DNA of 64,000 bases from Canna indica (GCA_034359265.1 CP136890.1:32778501-32842500); one strand, 5' to 3'; shown: positions 1 to 10,581, counted from the stretch's first letter. The notes: generated from the letters alone by a model not told the origin. Made by a program: numbers and translations.

Positions 1-539
1 TTCCCTCGACTTCAGACAAGAACATATTGCATATAAATTTTTAAGTCTAAATTAATTAAGTACTACAGTTACCATCGTAAATTTATTTTTTTTCATCGTA
101 TTAAATTTGATTAGATGATCAACTTTTTCAAAAATTTAAACAATCAAGAAAACGATCAATTTATACATTTATATTCTTAACACATATGTCAATTGCATAA
201 GCATATATCCTATTGCATTTCATTATTTCATTTTTTAAGTGCAAATTAATTACTACAATGTAACAAGCAAATTAAGACCTTTAATTTGTAACTCATCTTA
301 TTCGGTGTAAATAAACTAATTGTGTTTTTTTAGCTGACTCTAATTATATTTCTTTTTATGATTTGAAGCAATAATTTGTCAGCGTATAATTAATTGTACA
401 TGTCTATTGATGTGTTTTCGTTTTTTTCTTAAAATCATCTTGCATCAATATATCAATTAAATTAAATATTATCAATGAAGTAATTAAGCATTAACACGAT
501 ATTGAATATTTATGATTTTATCAATAACGCAACAACAAA
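1..539. other. AT-rich spacer
   Basis: No open reading frame with recognisable content and no clear repeat is visible. The sequence is very AT-rich with homopolymer T and A runs, ordinary for plant intergenic DNA upstream of the tRNA gene. Confidence 0.6.
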
Positions 540-611
540 GGGCATTTGGTCTAGTGGTATGATTCTCGCTTAGGGTGCGAGAGGTCCCGAGTTCAATTCT
601 CGGAATGCCCC
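540..611 (+). tRNA. tRNA-Pro (AGG)
   Basis: This 72-nt gene folds into a full cloverleaf. The acceptor stem pairs 540-546 (GGGCATT) with 604-610 (AATGCCC), and the discriminator base is C611. The anticodon stem CTCGC/GCGAG (565-569 with 577-581) encloses the loop TTAGGGT (570-576), placing anticodon AGG at 572-574, which reads proline codons. The T arm pairs CCGAG with CTCGG around TTCAATT, matching the internal B box, and the D arm carries the A box. No intron is present and CCA is not encoded, as expected for a eukaryotic nuclear gene. A T run follows as terminator. It is probably functional. Confidence 0.95.
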
Positions 612-617
612 TTAATA

Positions 618-621
618 TTTT
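618..621 (+). terminator. RNA polymerase III terminator
   Basis: A TTTT run lies seven bases after the tRNA-Pro 3' end, the usual minimal Pol III stop signal. Confidence 0.7.
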
Positions 622-754
622 GTATTTACTTATAGAAGTTATTACATTTAATTCTGTAAACCATAAGTTTAATGTTTTGATCATATTTCTTCTCGTTAAT
701 GTGAATGGTGAAATTTTACCAATGTGAATGGAGATTTGACCAAAATCAGGAATG

Positions 755-885
755 GGTCACTAGGCCAAGCCCGCCCAAGCTGTATCTGCTGCTGGCATGT
801 GCAGCGCACGCTGCCAGCTACCTGCAGCTGGCGTGTGCGCAGCGTGCGCTGGCACCAGCAGGCAGCAGCAATGCAAATAACTTTT
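755..885. repeat. GC-rich direct/inverted repeat block
   Basis: A short GC-rich island sits in otherwise AT-rich DNA. It contains two direct copies of a roughly 28-bp GCTGGC(A/G)TGTGC...CGCTG motif with internal inverted symmetry (GCTGGC/GCCAGC). Overlapping ORFs on both strands are by-products of the base composition. It could be a fragment of an LTR or MITE; no family was recognised. Confidence 0.4.
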
Positions 886-1450
886 TATTCGTTTCCGAAT
901 AGAGGAATTAGATTTAGGGGGCAGATTTTTTTTTCCATTCAAACAATATTTATATTGTTAAATTTTCTGTTTTTCCTTCCTCTAATTAATAAAAGATAGG
1001 TGTCCTTTTCTCCCGTGAACGTAAGATCCCATCGGATCCGAACCACGTAAATTTATAGTATTTTATTCTTTTGGATTTATTCGTTTAAGCAATTTTGTTT
1101 TTGACGTTTTCGATTTTAAATTCTTGCATGAAGATTCATTTTCTTTCTCACATCATGTATAATTATAATATATTATTTTATATCAATTATAATATCATTA
1201 ATTTACATTAGATGATTTGCAACCTAAGTTATTATTTTTGTACTTTTTTTACTTATTAAAAAATACATGAAATGATATTTATCTCCGGACTAGATAAGGT
1301 TCTTTCTCTATTTTGTGAGAAGTATTTTTTTTTTTTACTCACTTTCGGTTAATTAAATAAAGAAACAAAATTTTTATTAAAAAAATGTTATTTTCTACCT
1401 AATTTTTTTTTGTCATTCAAATGTTGAGACCAAATAGTATAATGGACTAA
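886..1450. other. AT-rich spacer
   Basis: AT-rich sequence with T and A homopolymers. No coding or structured feature was seen. Confidence 0.5.
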
Positions 1451-2310
1451 TCTATATATATATACTAAAAGCAACATCCAAACTTGCCACGTGGCACTTC
1501 TCAAATCAAGTTTGTCTAAACGTGGCAATTTCTGATTTTTTTCAAATTTATTTATTTATTTTAAATATGATTTAATACTTCTCTCTTAATTAAAACCCAT
1601 GTTCCATCTATCTCTCCTATTCAATATATTGCTTTTTATATTTGATAAAATTTCTCTCTTATGCTAACCGGCGCAGATCATGTGGTTATGTGGCAACCGA
1701 CGCAGATCGTGCGGTTATATGACAATTATTTTTTTCATTCATTTTCTCCACGCACACCATTAATTTACAACGGTTACTCATTTTCTCTCTCACATTACAA
1801 ATTTCTTAACCCGAATTAAATTCTCTCTCATTTCGTCTTCTTGCACACCCTTTTTCATAATTTCGGTAGTAGCAGGTGAAGCGGCAGACTCTTCTTCTTC
1901 TTTTTCTTCTTCTTCTTCTTCTTCGGGTCATCTCCTTGCGCACCCTCGGCAACAGCAGATGTAATGGTTCATTGGTTCATTGGTCGTCTCCTTGCCCTCG
2001 GCAACAATAGATGAAATGGCGGCTTGCACACCCTCGACAACAATAGGTGTAGTGGTTCATTGGATCGTCTCCTTGCACACCCTCGACAGCAACATGTGAA
2101 GTATGTAGCGGACTCCTTCGGCAGCAGCAGGTGAAGTGGCGGACTCCTAGGTTCATTGGGTCATCTCCTTGCACACCCTCAAGAGTAGCAGGTGAAGTGG
2201 CAGACTCATCATCTTCTTCTTCGTCTTTATTTAGCTTTCATCTAAAAGTATGTTGCATGGAAGACTTTACGTCTCCATGAATAATTAATTAGCTATAATT
2301 AGCTAGACAC
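1451..2310 (+). mobile_element. possible non-autonomous Helitron (5' end only convincing)
   Basis: The left boundary reads TCTATATATATATACTAAAAGC, close to the 5' TC...ACTA terminus of plant Helitrons, and follows an A. The interior carries a minisatellite, as many Helitrons do. A possible 3' end is the TAGCT-loop-AGCTA hairpin followed by CTAG near 2290-2310, but the hairpin abuts the CTAG more closely than usual and the next base is A rather than T. No Rep/helicase coding is present. The call is tentative; the TA-rich start could be coincidence. Confidence 0.25.
1925..2205. repeat. imperfect minisatellite (CTCCTTGCACACCCTCG-type)
   Basis: About six degenerate units of roughly 36-56 bp share CTCCTTGC(A)CACCCTCG, then GGCAACAGCAGGTGAAGTGG, and a GGTTCATTGG segment. 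A CTT-rich microsatellite (about 1890-1925 and again near 2210) flanks the block. The minus-strand ORF over it only reflects the repeat. Confidence 0.65.
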
Positions 2311-2555
2311 CAAATCTAAGAGAAATATATATACGCACGTGTGTATATATATATATATAGAGGGTATTTAGTACAGCAGCTTGCTGCCATACATGACTTG
2401 GCTTGAAAGAGAGGTAGAGTAGTAGAAGAATGACTTTAGAAGGTGGAAAGGGGAGTGGGGACAATTGATGGAGGTAAAGAAATCTAAAAGGAAAAGTTGC
2501 GTGATGGATGGATGAAGCGGATTTATAGAATTGGTGAAGGAATCGGCCCCACGCA
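2311..2555. other. left flank of the Ty3 insertion
   Basis: A TA dinucleotide tract (about 2341-2360) is followed by A/G-rich DNA with no recognised coding content. This is host sequence immediately left of the 49-bp repeat that borders the Ty3 element. Confidence 0.4.
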
Positions 2556-2604
2556 CGCTGGACTTGACAGTGGAGGTTGCTGTTCGATTACGTCTCCGGC
2601 AATA
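2556..2604 (+). repeat. 49-bp direct repeat, left flank of Ty3 element
   Basis: This segment (CGCTGGACTTGACAGTGGAG... ending ...GGCAATA) recurs at 7996-8044 with a single C/T difference. It abuts the left LTR exactly. It sits where a 5-bp target-site duplication would normally be, but is ten times longer. Confidence 0.85.
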
Positions 2605-3040
2605 TGTTAGGCAAAGGCTGCCTAAGCAGTCAATGGATAAGAGAAGAAGGAGAAGATATAGAGCAGAAGACGAGAGGAGGAAGAAGAGAAAGGAAACTTG
2701 ATTTATTTCTCAGCACCTTTTACAGCAGCTTAACTAGGCCCTTATATAATGGCCAATTACAATTCATATTCTTCAAGTCGACGTGGCATGCGTCGAATGC
2801 GCTCACCTTTACGTTGTGAGTTAGCTATTCCGTTTCCTACGAGCAATACGTCGCCTGCATGGCGTTCGTTTGCATGACGTTGGTTACCGATCTCCACGCC
2901 ATCTTTAACTATCTCAACGCCTCTACCTGCATGGCGTTGGCTGGTATCATTACCGGCCTCCACGCTTCCCCTTGCCACCTCAGCGTCCACATCGGCTACT
3001 ACCACATCATCTTCATGTGGTCCATAGCCATTGGCCGCTG
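2605..3040 (-). repeat. 3' LTR of Ty3 element
   Basis: Exact-length partner of 7565-8000. On the element strand it ends in ...CCTAACA, and it carries a TATA box (TATATAAGGG, complement of about 2740-2749). Its start lacks the usual TG, because the shared sequence runs to GCCGCTG at 3040. The last part of the gag-pol frame (to 2757) lies inside this LTR, so the stop codon sits about 280 bp into the LTR. Confidence 0.85.
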
Positions 3041-3419
3041 CCGTGTCATCTTTATAGCTGGTTACATTATCCCCTGGTTCAGAAGAAACCTCGTCCGCGA
3101 GGTTACTTAAGTTGTCATCATCATCTGCTGCCTCCTTGTTTCTTTGATCACTTGCCGTTTGTAATAGTGCTATGGGTGTAACCTGCATTTTAGGCTCGCC
3201 CTTGCATTTTTTAAGCACTGAAACGTGGAAGACGGGATGTAGTTTTAACGACGCCGGTAGCTCTAATTTATAAGCCACCTGGCCTACCCTTTTAAGGATC
3301 TTGAAGGGCCCGAAGAACCGTGGACTGAGTTTTTGATGTCTCTGCAAGCAAAGGGAAAGTTGTCGATAGGGCTGCAGCTTAACAAAAACCCAGTCGTGTT
3401 CCTTGAATTCTACTTCTCG
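2757..3419 (-). pseudogene. Ty3 integrase C-terminal part with low-complexity tail
   Basis: This is the same reading frame as the upstream RT-integrase part, cut off from it by the TGA at 3420-3422. The N-terminal part holds the GPY/F-type module of Ty3 integrases (RFFGPFKIL, then [12 protein letters not shown]). Chromoviruses normally follow this with a chromodomain, which binds modified histones and guides insertion. Here an acidic, repetitive tail follows instead ([21 protein letters not shown]) and ends in a basic [14 protein letters not shown]. The last 95 or so codons are encoded within the 3' LTR, so a near-copy of the tail also exists in the 5' LTR (7717-7965). The tail's function is unknown. 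Confidence 0.8.
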
Positions 3420-5543
3420 TCATTTTCGATCCGCTTGAATCTTCATTCGAGCTTGTGCCTTTATCAAGTTGGCTTTCAGTTTCTTGAGGATCTCATCCCT
3501 TGCCACTAACTCTTTATCTACTGCCGAGTTTTTCGTAGCACCTCCCATATACCGAATGAGTGTCGGTGGCTCGCGACCATATAGAGCCTGGAATGGTGTC
3601 ATTCCTGCGGACGATTGGAGCGAGGTATTGTACCAATACTCGGCCCACGCCAAGTATTTTTCCCAGCGTTCTGGTTCTTCGGTAGTGAAACTGCGGAGAT
3701 ACATTTCCAAACAGCGGTTCAACGCTTCCGATTGCCCATCCGTTTGGGGATGATAAGCAGAACTGAATCCTAGCTCCGTTCCTTGCAGCTTGGCGAGTTC
3801 TCTCCAGAACTCGTTGATGAAATGGCTGTCTCTGTCGCTAATGATGGACCGCGGCAGGCCGTGAAGTTTAATGACTCCTTTTAAAAACACTTCTGCTACT
3901 TCTGGTGTTGAATAGCGACGAGGTAGCGCAAAGAAGTGACTGAATTTAGTCAAGCGGTCAATGACTACCATGATGGTTGTTTGGCCATTTGACGCTGGTA
4001 GTCCGGTTATAAAATCCATCGTAATATCTTCAAATACTTCTTCTGGTATAGGCAGAGGCTGCAGCAAGCCGGCGGGTGACATCTGCTCATTTTTCATACG
4101 CTGGCAGACTTGACACTCCTCGACGAACTTCTTAACGTCCCTTCTCATGGCTGGCCAGTAGAAATTGGATGCTATTCGGTGATGAGTTCGACTCACACCG
4201 GCATGTCCACCAATTACGGAGCTATGATATTCTCGTAATAAAATTGATTTAATAGTTCGATCGTTGGGTACCATAATTCTGCTTCGGTACATCACTATCC
4301 CCTCTTGGATCGAGTAATCCTTGCCGGCGTCATTCTTAGTATCTATCCACCCTCGTATCTTGACCAATTCCTCGTTATCCTGGTTAAGTCGACGTATTTC
4401 CTCTAGAATTCCAAAGATTGGTTGAGTTAATGACATTAAAATACTTTCCGTTTCCCTTGAGAGAGCATCTGCTGCTGCATTAAGGTGGCCAGCTCTGTAC
4501 TGGATACTGAAGTCATACCCCATTAGTTTGCTTAGCCACTCGTGCTGCTCGGGTGTTTGAACCACTTGCGTTGTGAGCTCCTTTAAAGAACAGTGATCAG
4601 TGATGATCACGAATCTTCTTCCCAATAAGTACTGCCGCCATTTCCTTATGGCTTGTGTGATAGCATACATCTCTCTTTGATAGGTGGGAGAGGCCTGCAT
4701 TTGAGGCGACAACTTCTTGCTAAAGAATGCTATTGGTCGTTTTTGTTGAGTCAGTACTGCGCCAATTCCTACTCCAGATGCATCTGTTTCCACCGTAAAT
4801 TGTCGTGTGAAGTCAGGTAATGCGAGTACGGGTGCTTGGCTCAAGAGATTCTTGAGTTGATGGAAGGAGTGCTGAGCTTCCTCAGACCATGCAAAGGCAT
4901 CTTTCCTGAGAAGATTGGTAAGAGGTGCAGATACCTGAGCGAATCCCTTTATGAAGCGTCTATAATATCCTGCGAGGCCTAAGAACCCTCTTAGCCCTTT
5001 GACATTTTTTGGAGGCGGCCAAGTTTGTATGGCTGCCACTTTGCCTGGATCAACTCGGATGCCATCTGTTGAAATGAGATGACCAAGGTACTCAATGGAG
5101 GTACATCCGAAATAGCACTTGCTAGGCTTGGCCACTAGCTGGTTATCTCGTAGGATTTGCAAGACCACCCGTATGTGTTTGAAATGGTCTTCCATGGAAC
5201 GACTGTATACCAAAATATCGTAAAAAAAAACGAGCACAAACTGTCGCAAGTGCTGTTTAAAAATGGCATTCATAGTTGCCTGAAACGTTGAAGGTGCGTT
5301 GGTTAGCCCGAAGGGCATAACCAGAAACTCGTAATGGCCTTCGTGAGTGCGGAAGGCTGTCTTCGGGACGTCGGTTGGCCACACCCTTATCTGGTGGTAA
5401 CCAGCAAGCAAATCAAGTTTGGAGAAGTAGCAAGCGCCGCCCAGTTCGCCGAACAGCTCGTCCGCTGTGGGAATCGGAAATCTATCTCTCACTGTGACTG
5501 CATTTAACACCCTGTAATCGACGCAAAAAACGCCACGTTCCAT
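3420..5543 (-). pseudogene. Ty3 reverse transcriptase / RNase H / integrase
   Basis: This polyprotein segment copies element RNA into DNA, degrades the RNA strand and inserts the DNA. RT motifs include FSKLDLLAGYHQI and LVMPFGLTNAPSTFQ. The catalytic box reads FFYD where the family has FFDD, so one metal-binding Asp is Tyr. RNase H follows with intact acidic residues (ETDASG, REMYAI, TDHCSL, ADALSR). Integrase has the HHCC zinc module (H..H..CQVCQ) and a D,D-E core (MDFITGLP, SDRDSHF, then GQSEALNR). The reading frame is lost upstream by one extra base in the 5525-5530 A run and stops early at 3420-3422. The stop is one transition from an arginine codon. Confidence 0.9.
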
Positions 5544-6312
5544 CTTTTTTTTTAACCAGCAATACTGGTGACGAAAATGGACTGTGGCTGCTTTTAATAA
5601 TTCCTGATTGCAGCATTTGTTGGACTTGCCGCTCGATCTCGGTTTTCTGAAAGTAAGGATATCTATATGGTTTTACGTTCACTGGGGACTGACCTTCGTG
5701 CAGATGTATTCGATGATCTGCTGCTCTGGCCGGTGGCAGTCCTTTCGGAGCTTTGAACACGTCGGAATATTCCCATAACAGTTTTTTAAGTTGCACATCT
5801 TTGCATTCCGGGATGTTGTCGGCTTCAGGCAATACTTCTAATTGAAACATCTCCATTACAGATTGCGTCTCACATAGTCGTCGCAAAGTATTGCATTGCA
5901 CCGGTTCCATCCGAGGTGTTCCTTCTCCTGTCCATGAATATTTCTGGCCGAGGTGCTGAAACTCGAAGTAATGCTTGGCGAAATCCATGATAACAGGCCC
6001 TAGCGTAGCCATCCAAGCCACGCCTAGCACCACATCCGATCCCTTAATGGGTAGGATGTAAAAATCAGCAGTGATTGGCGTTCCTTGTATTGTTAACGTC
6101 AAATCTTTTATTGCACCTTCACTTTTTATTCTTGCACCACTGCCCACCATGACGTTGAAGGAAGGAGTTGCATCGACTGTCAATCCGAGGTATTTGGCAA
6201 CCCGGCTTTGAACAAAATTATGGGTACTGCCTCCGTCGAGCAGCACCTGTACCTCTCTTCCTCGGATCATTCCCTTGAACCTCAAAGTCATAGGAGAATA
6301 ACAACCCGACAT
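5482..6312 (-). pseudogene. Ty3 aspartic protease and start of reverse transcriptase
   Basis: Continues gag-pol after the in-frame TAG at 6367-6369 (same frame; the ATG at 6312 is merely the first Met after it). The retropepsin active site is LLDGGSTHNF, a DGG variant often seen in plant Ty3 elements, followed by the flap region and the DVVLGVAWM segment. The C-terminal half is the RT fingers region (HRIHLHEG, PYRYPYFQKTEIE, SSPVLLVKKKDGTWRF), after which the frame is lost near 5525. The protease would cut the gag-pol precursor in the virus-like particle. Confidence 0.88.
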
Positions 6313-6366
6313 GGCATTAAACGAGATTAGTGAAGACTCATTTTTATCCGAATCCTGCTGCTCCTT

Positions 6367-7542
6367 CTATGTTCCAAGCTCCCCCTCATTGTCCTGTCCC
6401 AATCCTTCATCCATCATAAACAATTGAGGAACCTTGCATTTGTGTCCCCAGGTATATTTGTCATCACAGTAGTAACACAATCCCAGCTCCCTACGTTTTT
6501 GAGCCTCCGCTGAAGTGATCCTTCTTGGGTTGGTTCCCTGGCTGACCCTACTGCTTGTATTTATGTTGCGAGTCTGCGAGGAGGCAGCTGAAGAAGCTTT
6601 GTGCTCTCCGTTGGAGCCCGTACTGCTCCACAGTCCACTTCCTGGGGTGGGTAAAAGACCCGGGTTCTTGTTGATTACATTGTTACTAACGAACCTCCTG
6701 CTTGTAGTGATCTTAGCTTCAATTCGTTTAGCCAAGGTAACTGCAGCATGCATGGAAGTAGGTTGCATAGCTAATACCTCGGTCTTGATATCGGCCCTTA
6801 AACCCGATATGAAGCAGTTGACGAGGAAGCTCTCAGGTAAATTGGTGGTGCGTAATGCCATCTCCTCAAACTTTCCCTCGTAATCTTCCACGCGTGTGGT
6901 TTGAACAAGTTTAGTAAGTTGCCCTTCGGGCGGCTCCAACTCCGTTGGTTCAAAGCGTCGGCGAATTGCGTCCACCGGGTGATCCCACCCAGCCAACTGT
7001 TTCCTTCGCTGCATCCATCTGAACCAACGCTTGGCAATGCCTTCCATGCGAAAGGACGCCATGGTTACTCGATGCTGATCCTCGGTGGAATAAAATTCGA
7101 AGAAGTCTTCAGCGCTGGCGATCCACTCCTCCGCATTAGTTCCATTGAAGACCGGAAGCTCAACTTGAGGTGGTTTCGGTCGGAAAGGGAAGTCGTCTTC
7201 TTCGTCCATTTTCATTTTTAACCGAGGGCCCCATTTACTCACCGGAGTTCCCCTAGTCTCCCCTGACTCCGATCCTTCGTTTTTGGTCTTGGTGAGTTGA
7301 ACCAGTTGATTGTTAAGCAGGGAGATTTGAGATGATACTGTTTGGAGAATTTTCTGCTGGGCGTCGAGAGTTTGATGTTGGCTCTCGAGACTCGCTTGGA
7401 AGGATCCCAGCGTTTGTTCGTGCCGAGTACTTGCTTCCTGAAGGCTTCGGATAGACTCCGTCATGGCCTGGTATCGAGTTTCCATTGTGGCTGATCTAGT
7501 CGAGTGTGCGAATCGCCACTGCTTTCCGTCAATGTCAGCCAC
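6367..7542 (-). pseudogene. Ty3 gag (capsid/nucleocapsid)
   Basis: This 391-codon frame starts about 20 bp after the 5' LTR, an unusually short leader. Residues 25-80 form a heptad-rich coiled coil (repeated QASLESQHQTLDAQQ-type segments). The capsid region (ELPVFNGTNAEEWI, then RWFRWMQRR and VEDYEGKFEEMA) is the retrotransposon gag domain. Near the C terminus is a nucleocapsid knuckle CYYCDDKYTWGHKC in the chromovirus-type spacing. It packages the element RNA in the cytoplasmic particle. It ends at a TAG after ...EGELGT, and the same frame continues into protease, so the stop may be either a nonsense mutation (CAG to TAG) or a natural gag stop. Confidence 0.88.
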
Positions 7543-7544
7543 CA

Positions 7545-7564
7545 GCTCTCAATGAAAGCACCAA
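7545..7564 (-). promoter_or_regulatory. candidate primer binding site
   Basis: Directly after the 5' LTR end (...CCTAACA) the element strand reads TTGGTGCTTTCATTGAG. The position and the TGG start fit a primer binding site, but it is not the initiator-Met type and the primer tRNA was not identified. Confidence 0.4.
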
Positions 7565-8000
7565 TGTTAGGCAAAGGCTGCCTAAGCAGTCAATGGATAA
7601 GAGAAGAAGGAGAAGATATAGAGCAGAAGACGAGAGGAGGAAGAAGAGAAAGGAAACTTGATTTATTTCTCAGCACCTTTTACAGCAGCTTAACTAGGCC
7701 CTTAAATAATGGCCAATTACAATTCATATTCTTCGAGTCGACGTGGCATGCGTCGAATGCGCTCACCTTTACGTTGTGAGTTAGCTATTCCGTTTCCTGC
7801 GAGCAATACGTCGCCTGCATGGCGTTCGTTTGCATGACGTTGGTTACCGATCTCCACGCCATCTTTAACTATCTCAACGCCTCTACCTGCATGGCGTTGG
7901 CTGGTATCATTACTGGCCTCCACGCTTCCCCTTGCCACCTCAGCGTCCACATCGGCTATTGCCACATCATCTTCATGTGGTCCATAGCCATTGGCCGCTG
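7565..8000 (-). repeat. 5' LTR of Ty3 element
   Basis: 436 bp, 98.6 percent identical to the 3' LTR by direct comparison. The TATA box seen in the other copy is changed here (TATTTAAGGG, complement of about 7700-7709). It contains a silent duplicate of the polyprotein tail codons. The outer boundary at 8000 lacks the expected TG/CA end. Confidence 0.85.
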
Positions 8001-8044
8001 GACTTGACAGTGGAGGTTGCTGTTCGATTACGTCTCTGGCAATA
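7996..8044 (+). repeat. 49-bp direct repeat, right flank of Ty3 element
   Basis: Partner of 2556-2604; its first five bases (CGCTG) overlap the end of the shared LTR sequence. One C/T difference exists between copies, in line with the low divergence of the LTRs. Confidence 0.85.
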
Positions 8045-8460
8045 CGTCTTCTTTTCTCCCTACTCTTTATTTCTAGCTCCCTTTTTTTATCCCTTCTTCT
8101 TCATCAATTCTTGGTGTGTATATATAAACACGGGCCTGTAACAGGAAGTAGTAGCCGGAGTCTCCTCCGAGCTTCTCATCATGCTCCCATGAGAAGGGGA
8201 CGGTGGAGGAGGACGAGGAGTAGTGAGACAGGCTTCTCATCCTTCCCACCATCGTTGTCTCAGACAGTCAGTTACGTCGCCATGCATCGAAGATTGCGGT
8301 CATCAAGATACGATTTCGGTTCCTCTCCCGTGCGTCGACGTACGATGTCATCTTCGCAAAAATACTCGCCTGTATGAAGATGCACTCCGCCAGAAAGCCC
8401 ATTGACAACAAGAACTTAAGCCCATGGATGTCGAATTCATGAAATCGCATGTGATCTACT
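8045..8460. other. unrecognised GC-moderate spacer with TATA-like motif
   Basis: Host DNA right of the Ty3 insertion. A TATATATAAA motif lies at 8119-8128, followed by moderately GC-rich sequence with several short overlapping ORFs. None resembles a known protein. It might be the promoter or 5' exon remains of a gene disrupted by the element, but nothing confirms that. Confidence 0.3.
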
Positions 8461-10414
8461 TCATTGGTCTTTGAAGTATACCAATTAACTGTGTTTGCTT
8501 AAGTACATGCATCTTTTATTTTATTTTATTAGTTCAATCTCCATTTACCAAATGCTTGAGCAAAATATAATTAATATTATGTGTCGATGAATACTAATAT
8601 AATATCTCCAAAATATACATGCATATTTTTATATTTTTTTTGTTATTAGTTCAATCGGCATTTATGCTCGAGCAAGTGATGATTACATATTATTTTACTT
8701 TTTTTTTGCTATGTCTATTACTCTAATTATATATCATCTAATTTTTGTATATGGGTAGCTTTTGTATATTAATAGTTAAATGATTTGAATAATATATTTT
8801 TACACTATTTTACGAAAAATTAAATTAAAAATTAAGAACTCAATCAAAGAAATAAATTTAAAATTAATATCCTTAATTTTTAACTTAATTAGGCATACTT
8901 AAAAAAAAACAATAAATTATTAGTAAATTTATTAATATGCACTCACCATGTGCAGGCCGACATGTGGTTAATTAAATCTTAATAGAAAATGTCCATATAT
9001 CCGTTTCTTTGTATCGGTTAACATGTGGATGCTTTATTAATTAACCAATTTTGTTGTTCTGTATTTAGGAGTGCAATTGAGTTAAATGAGTCTTGAGTTA
9101 TTTGAGCTCAACGGCAAAGTAATTGCAATTACGAGAATATCCTCTGTCCTTTTAGCGCATGGCAAAATGCTCCACGGCAATTGACTGATTTGTTCCGATG
9201 ATGCATTGGATTGGATGGATAAGATGGTGAGCCATTTTTGCTGTTAATTACTTTATATGCTTATTTTTCTTCATGATTACTTTTTAATAAAAAATTCTAA
9301 TTTTTTTTTAATTTAATTTTTTAGGACAAGAACAAATAAGAAATATTATAAATATGGAGTGATGGTCATGGAAGGGCACATACATTATGGTGCTCTCAAA
9401 AGCTGATTTTTTTATATTAATTAATAATTTTCACTTAAAATTTTAAACTCAAAATCTAATTTTAAAAACCTGCGCCAATTTTGAACGAGTAAAATTATTT
9501 TTATTATTTCTATTTTCGCAACTAATCTATGTCCATTTTCATTTTTTCTCATGTATTTCAAAAAATTAAAATATATTTTTAGTTCAATAATTTATAGAAT
9601 TTCAAACTCAAAATTCGATTTCAAAATCCTGCGCCAATTTTTGATGGGTAAGATAATTTTTATTTTCTCTATAATTTAATTTAAAATATTTTTAATAATT
9701 TTTGTCATGATTTTTTTTAAAATTAAATTTAAATTATATGTACATGTAATTACGCAACGCGTGAGTTTTCGACTAATTAGGATATATACTTAAAAACTCA
9801 AGTCTAATTAGAAGAATTTACTAATTGTTTCTATATTTACCGCCCCATATGAATGTTGGTGGCTTTGTTAATCCACTTGTTGATGGATTATATATTTGAA
9901 ATAAAAGGTAACTTGCAGTTGACCCTTGGAATTTTAAGATTTTATTAATTTGGTCTTTAAATTGAAAAAAAAAAATTAATTCCATGAAGTTTTTAATTTT
10001 ATTTGATTTGTTCATTGAAGTTTCTAATGTTATTTTAATTGGATCATTCTATTTTCACAACACTCATCATGACCGACTACTATGAAAGATTTATTGCATA
10101 TATGCGTAAATAAGTTGAAATTTATATTTTTCTTAACAAATTATGATGTAATAGTCGAATCAAACGTAAATGTAAAGGATTTAGCCAAGCCGAGAAGATG
10201 ATGACAAATGAAATGAATGGATTCAATTGTTAATTCCTATGAAAAGACATACAAATCCAATTATTTTCTCATCGATTCACTCGATGGGATAATTGGGTTC
10301 ATCCACTTCATAAGCTTGAACAATTGATCTAATTAAAATGCTCAAGTTGAAGTTGATGATAGTATATCCATCATGTCTTATCAACCAACATAACATCTAA
10401 TATACTATTGGTGC
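8461..10414. other. AT-rich spacer with a degenerate duplication
   Basis: No gene is seen. Segments about 9430-9510 and 9600-9680 are diverged direct copies sharing AACTCAAAAT, CCTGCGCCAATTTT and AAATTATTTTTATT. The remainder is AT-rich spacer. Confidence 0.5.
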
Positions 10415-10581
10415 ATGTTTACTTCATAGGATAAGTGAGGATAAAATAGAGATGAATTAATATCTATTGTTTGTTTAGTGCATAGATTAGAATAAAATGT
10501 GAATAAAAGATTATCTATATCCAATGTACACCGAATTTAAAAATTCATATCCAATCCTTTCCTATCCATCAAAGCAAATAT
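10415..10581. mobile_element. MITE, copy 1
   Basis: Short element with terminal inverted repeats ATGTTTACTTCATAGGATAA and CCTATCCATCAAAGCAAATAT. A related copy lies at 50983-51235 and shares the interior AGATGAATTAATATC(C/T)AT segment. It has no coding capacity. The superfamily is undetermined because the target duplication is unclear. Confidence 0.55.

Larger units (their letters stand above)
2605..8000 (-). mobile_element. Ty3 (gypsy) LTR retrotransposon, chromovirus-like, defective
   Basis: A 5.4-kb element reads right to left: 5' LTR (7565-8000), gag (7542-6367), protease, reverse transcriptase, RNase H, integrase, and 3' LTR (2605-3040). The order protease-RT-RNase H-integrase places it in the Ty3 group, and the compact single-frame gag-pol resembles plant chromoviruses, but no chromodomain is visible. 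The LTRs differ at only 6 of 436 positions without indels, so insertion was fairly recent. Even so, the coding region carries an in-frame TAG at 6367-6369, a one-base frameshift in the A run 5525-5530, a TGA at 3420-3422 and a changed RT active-site residue. It cannot be autonomous in this state. Confidence 0.9.

Noticed and set aside
2859..3181. Plus-strand ORFs repeated at 7819-8141
   Set aside because: They lie on the antisense of the Ty3 LTR; duplication is explained by the LTR pair.
6515..7221. Plus-strand ORFs of 106-122 codons
   Set aside because: Antisense shadows of Ty3 gag.
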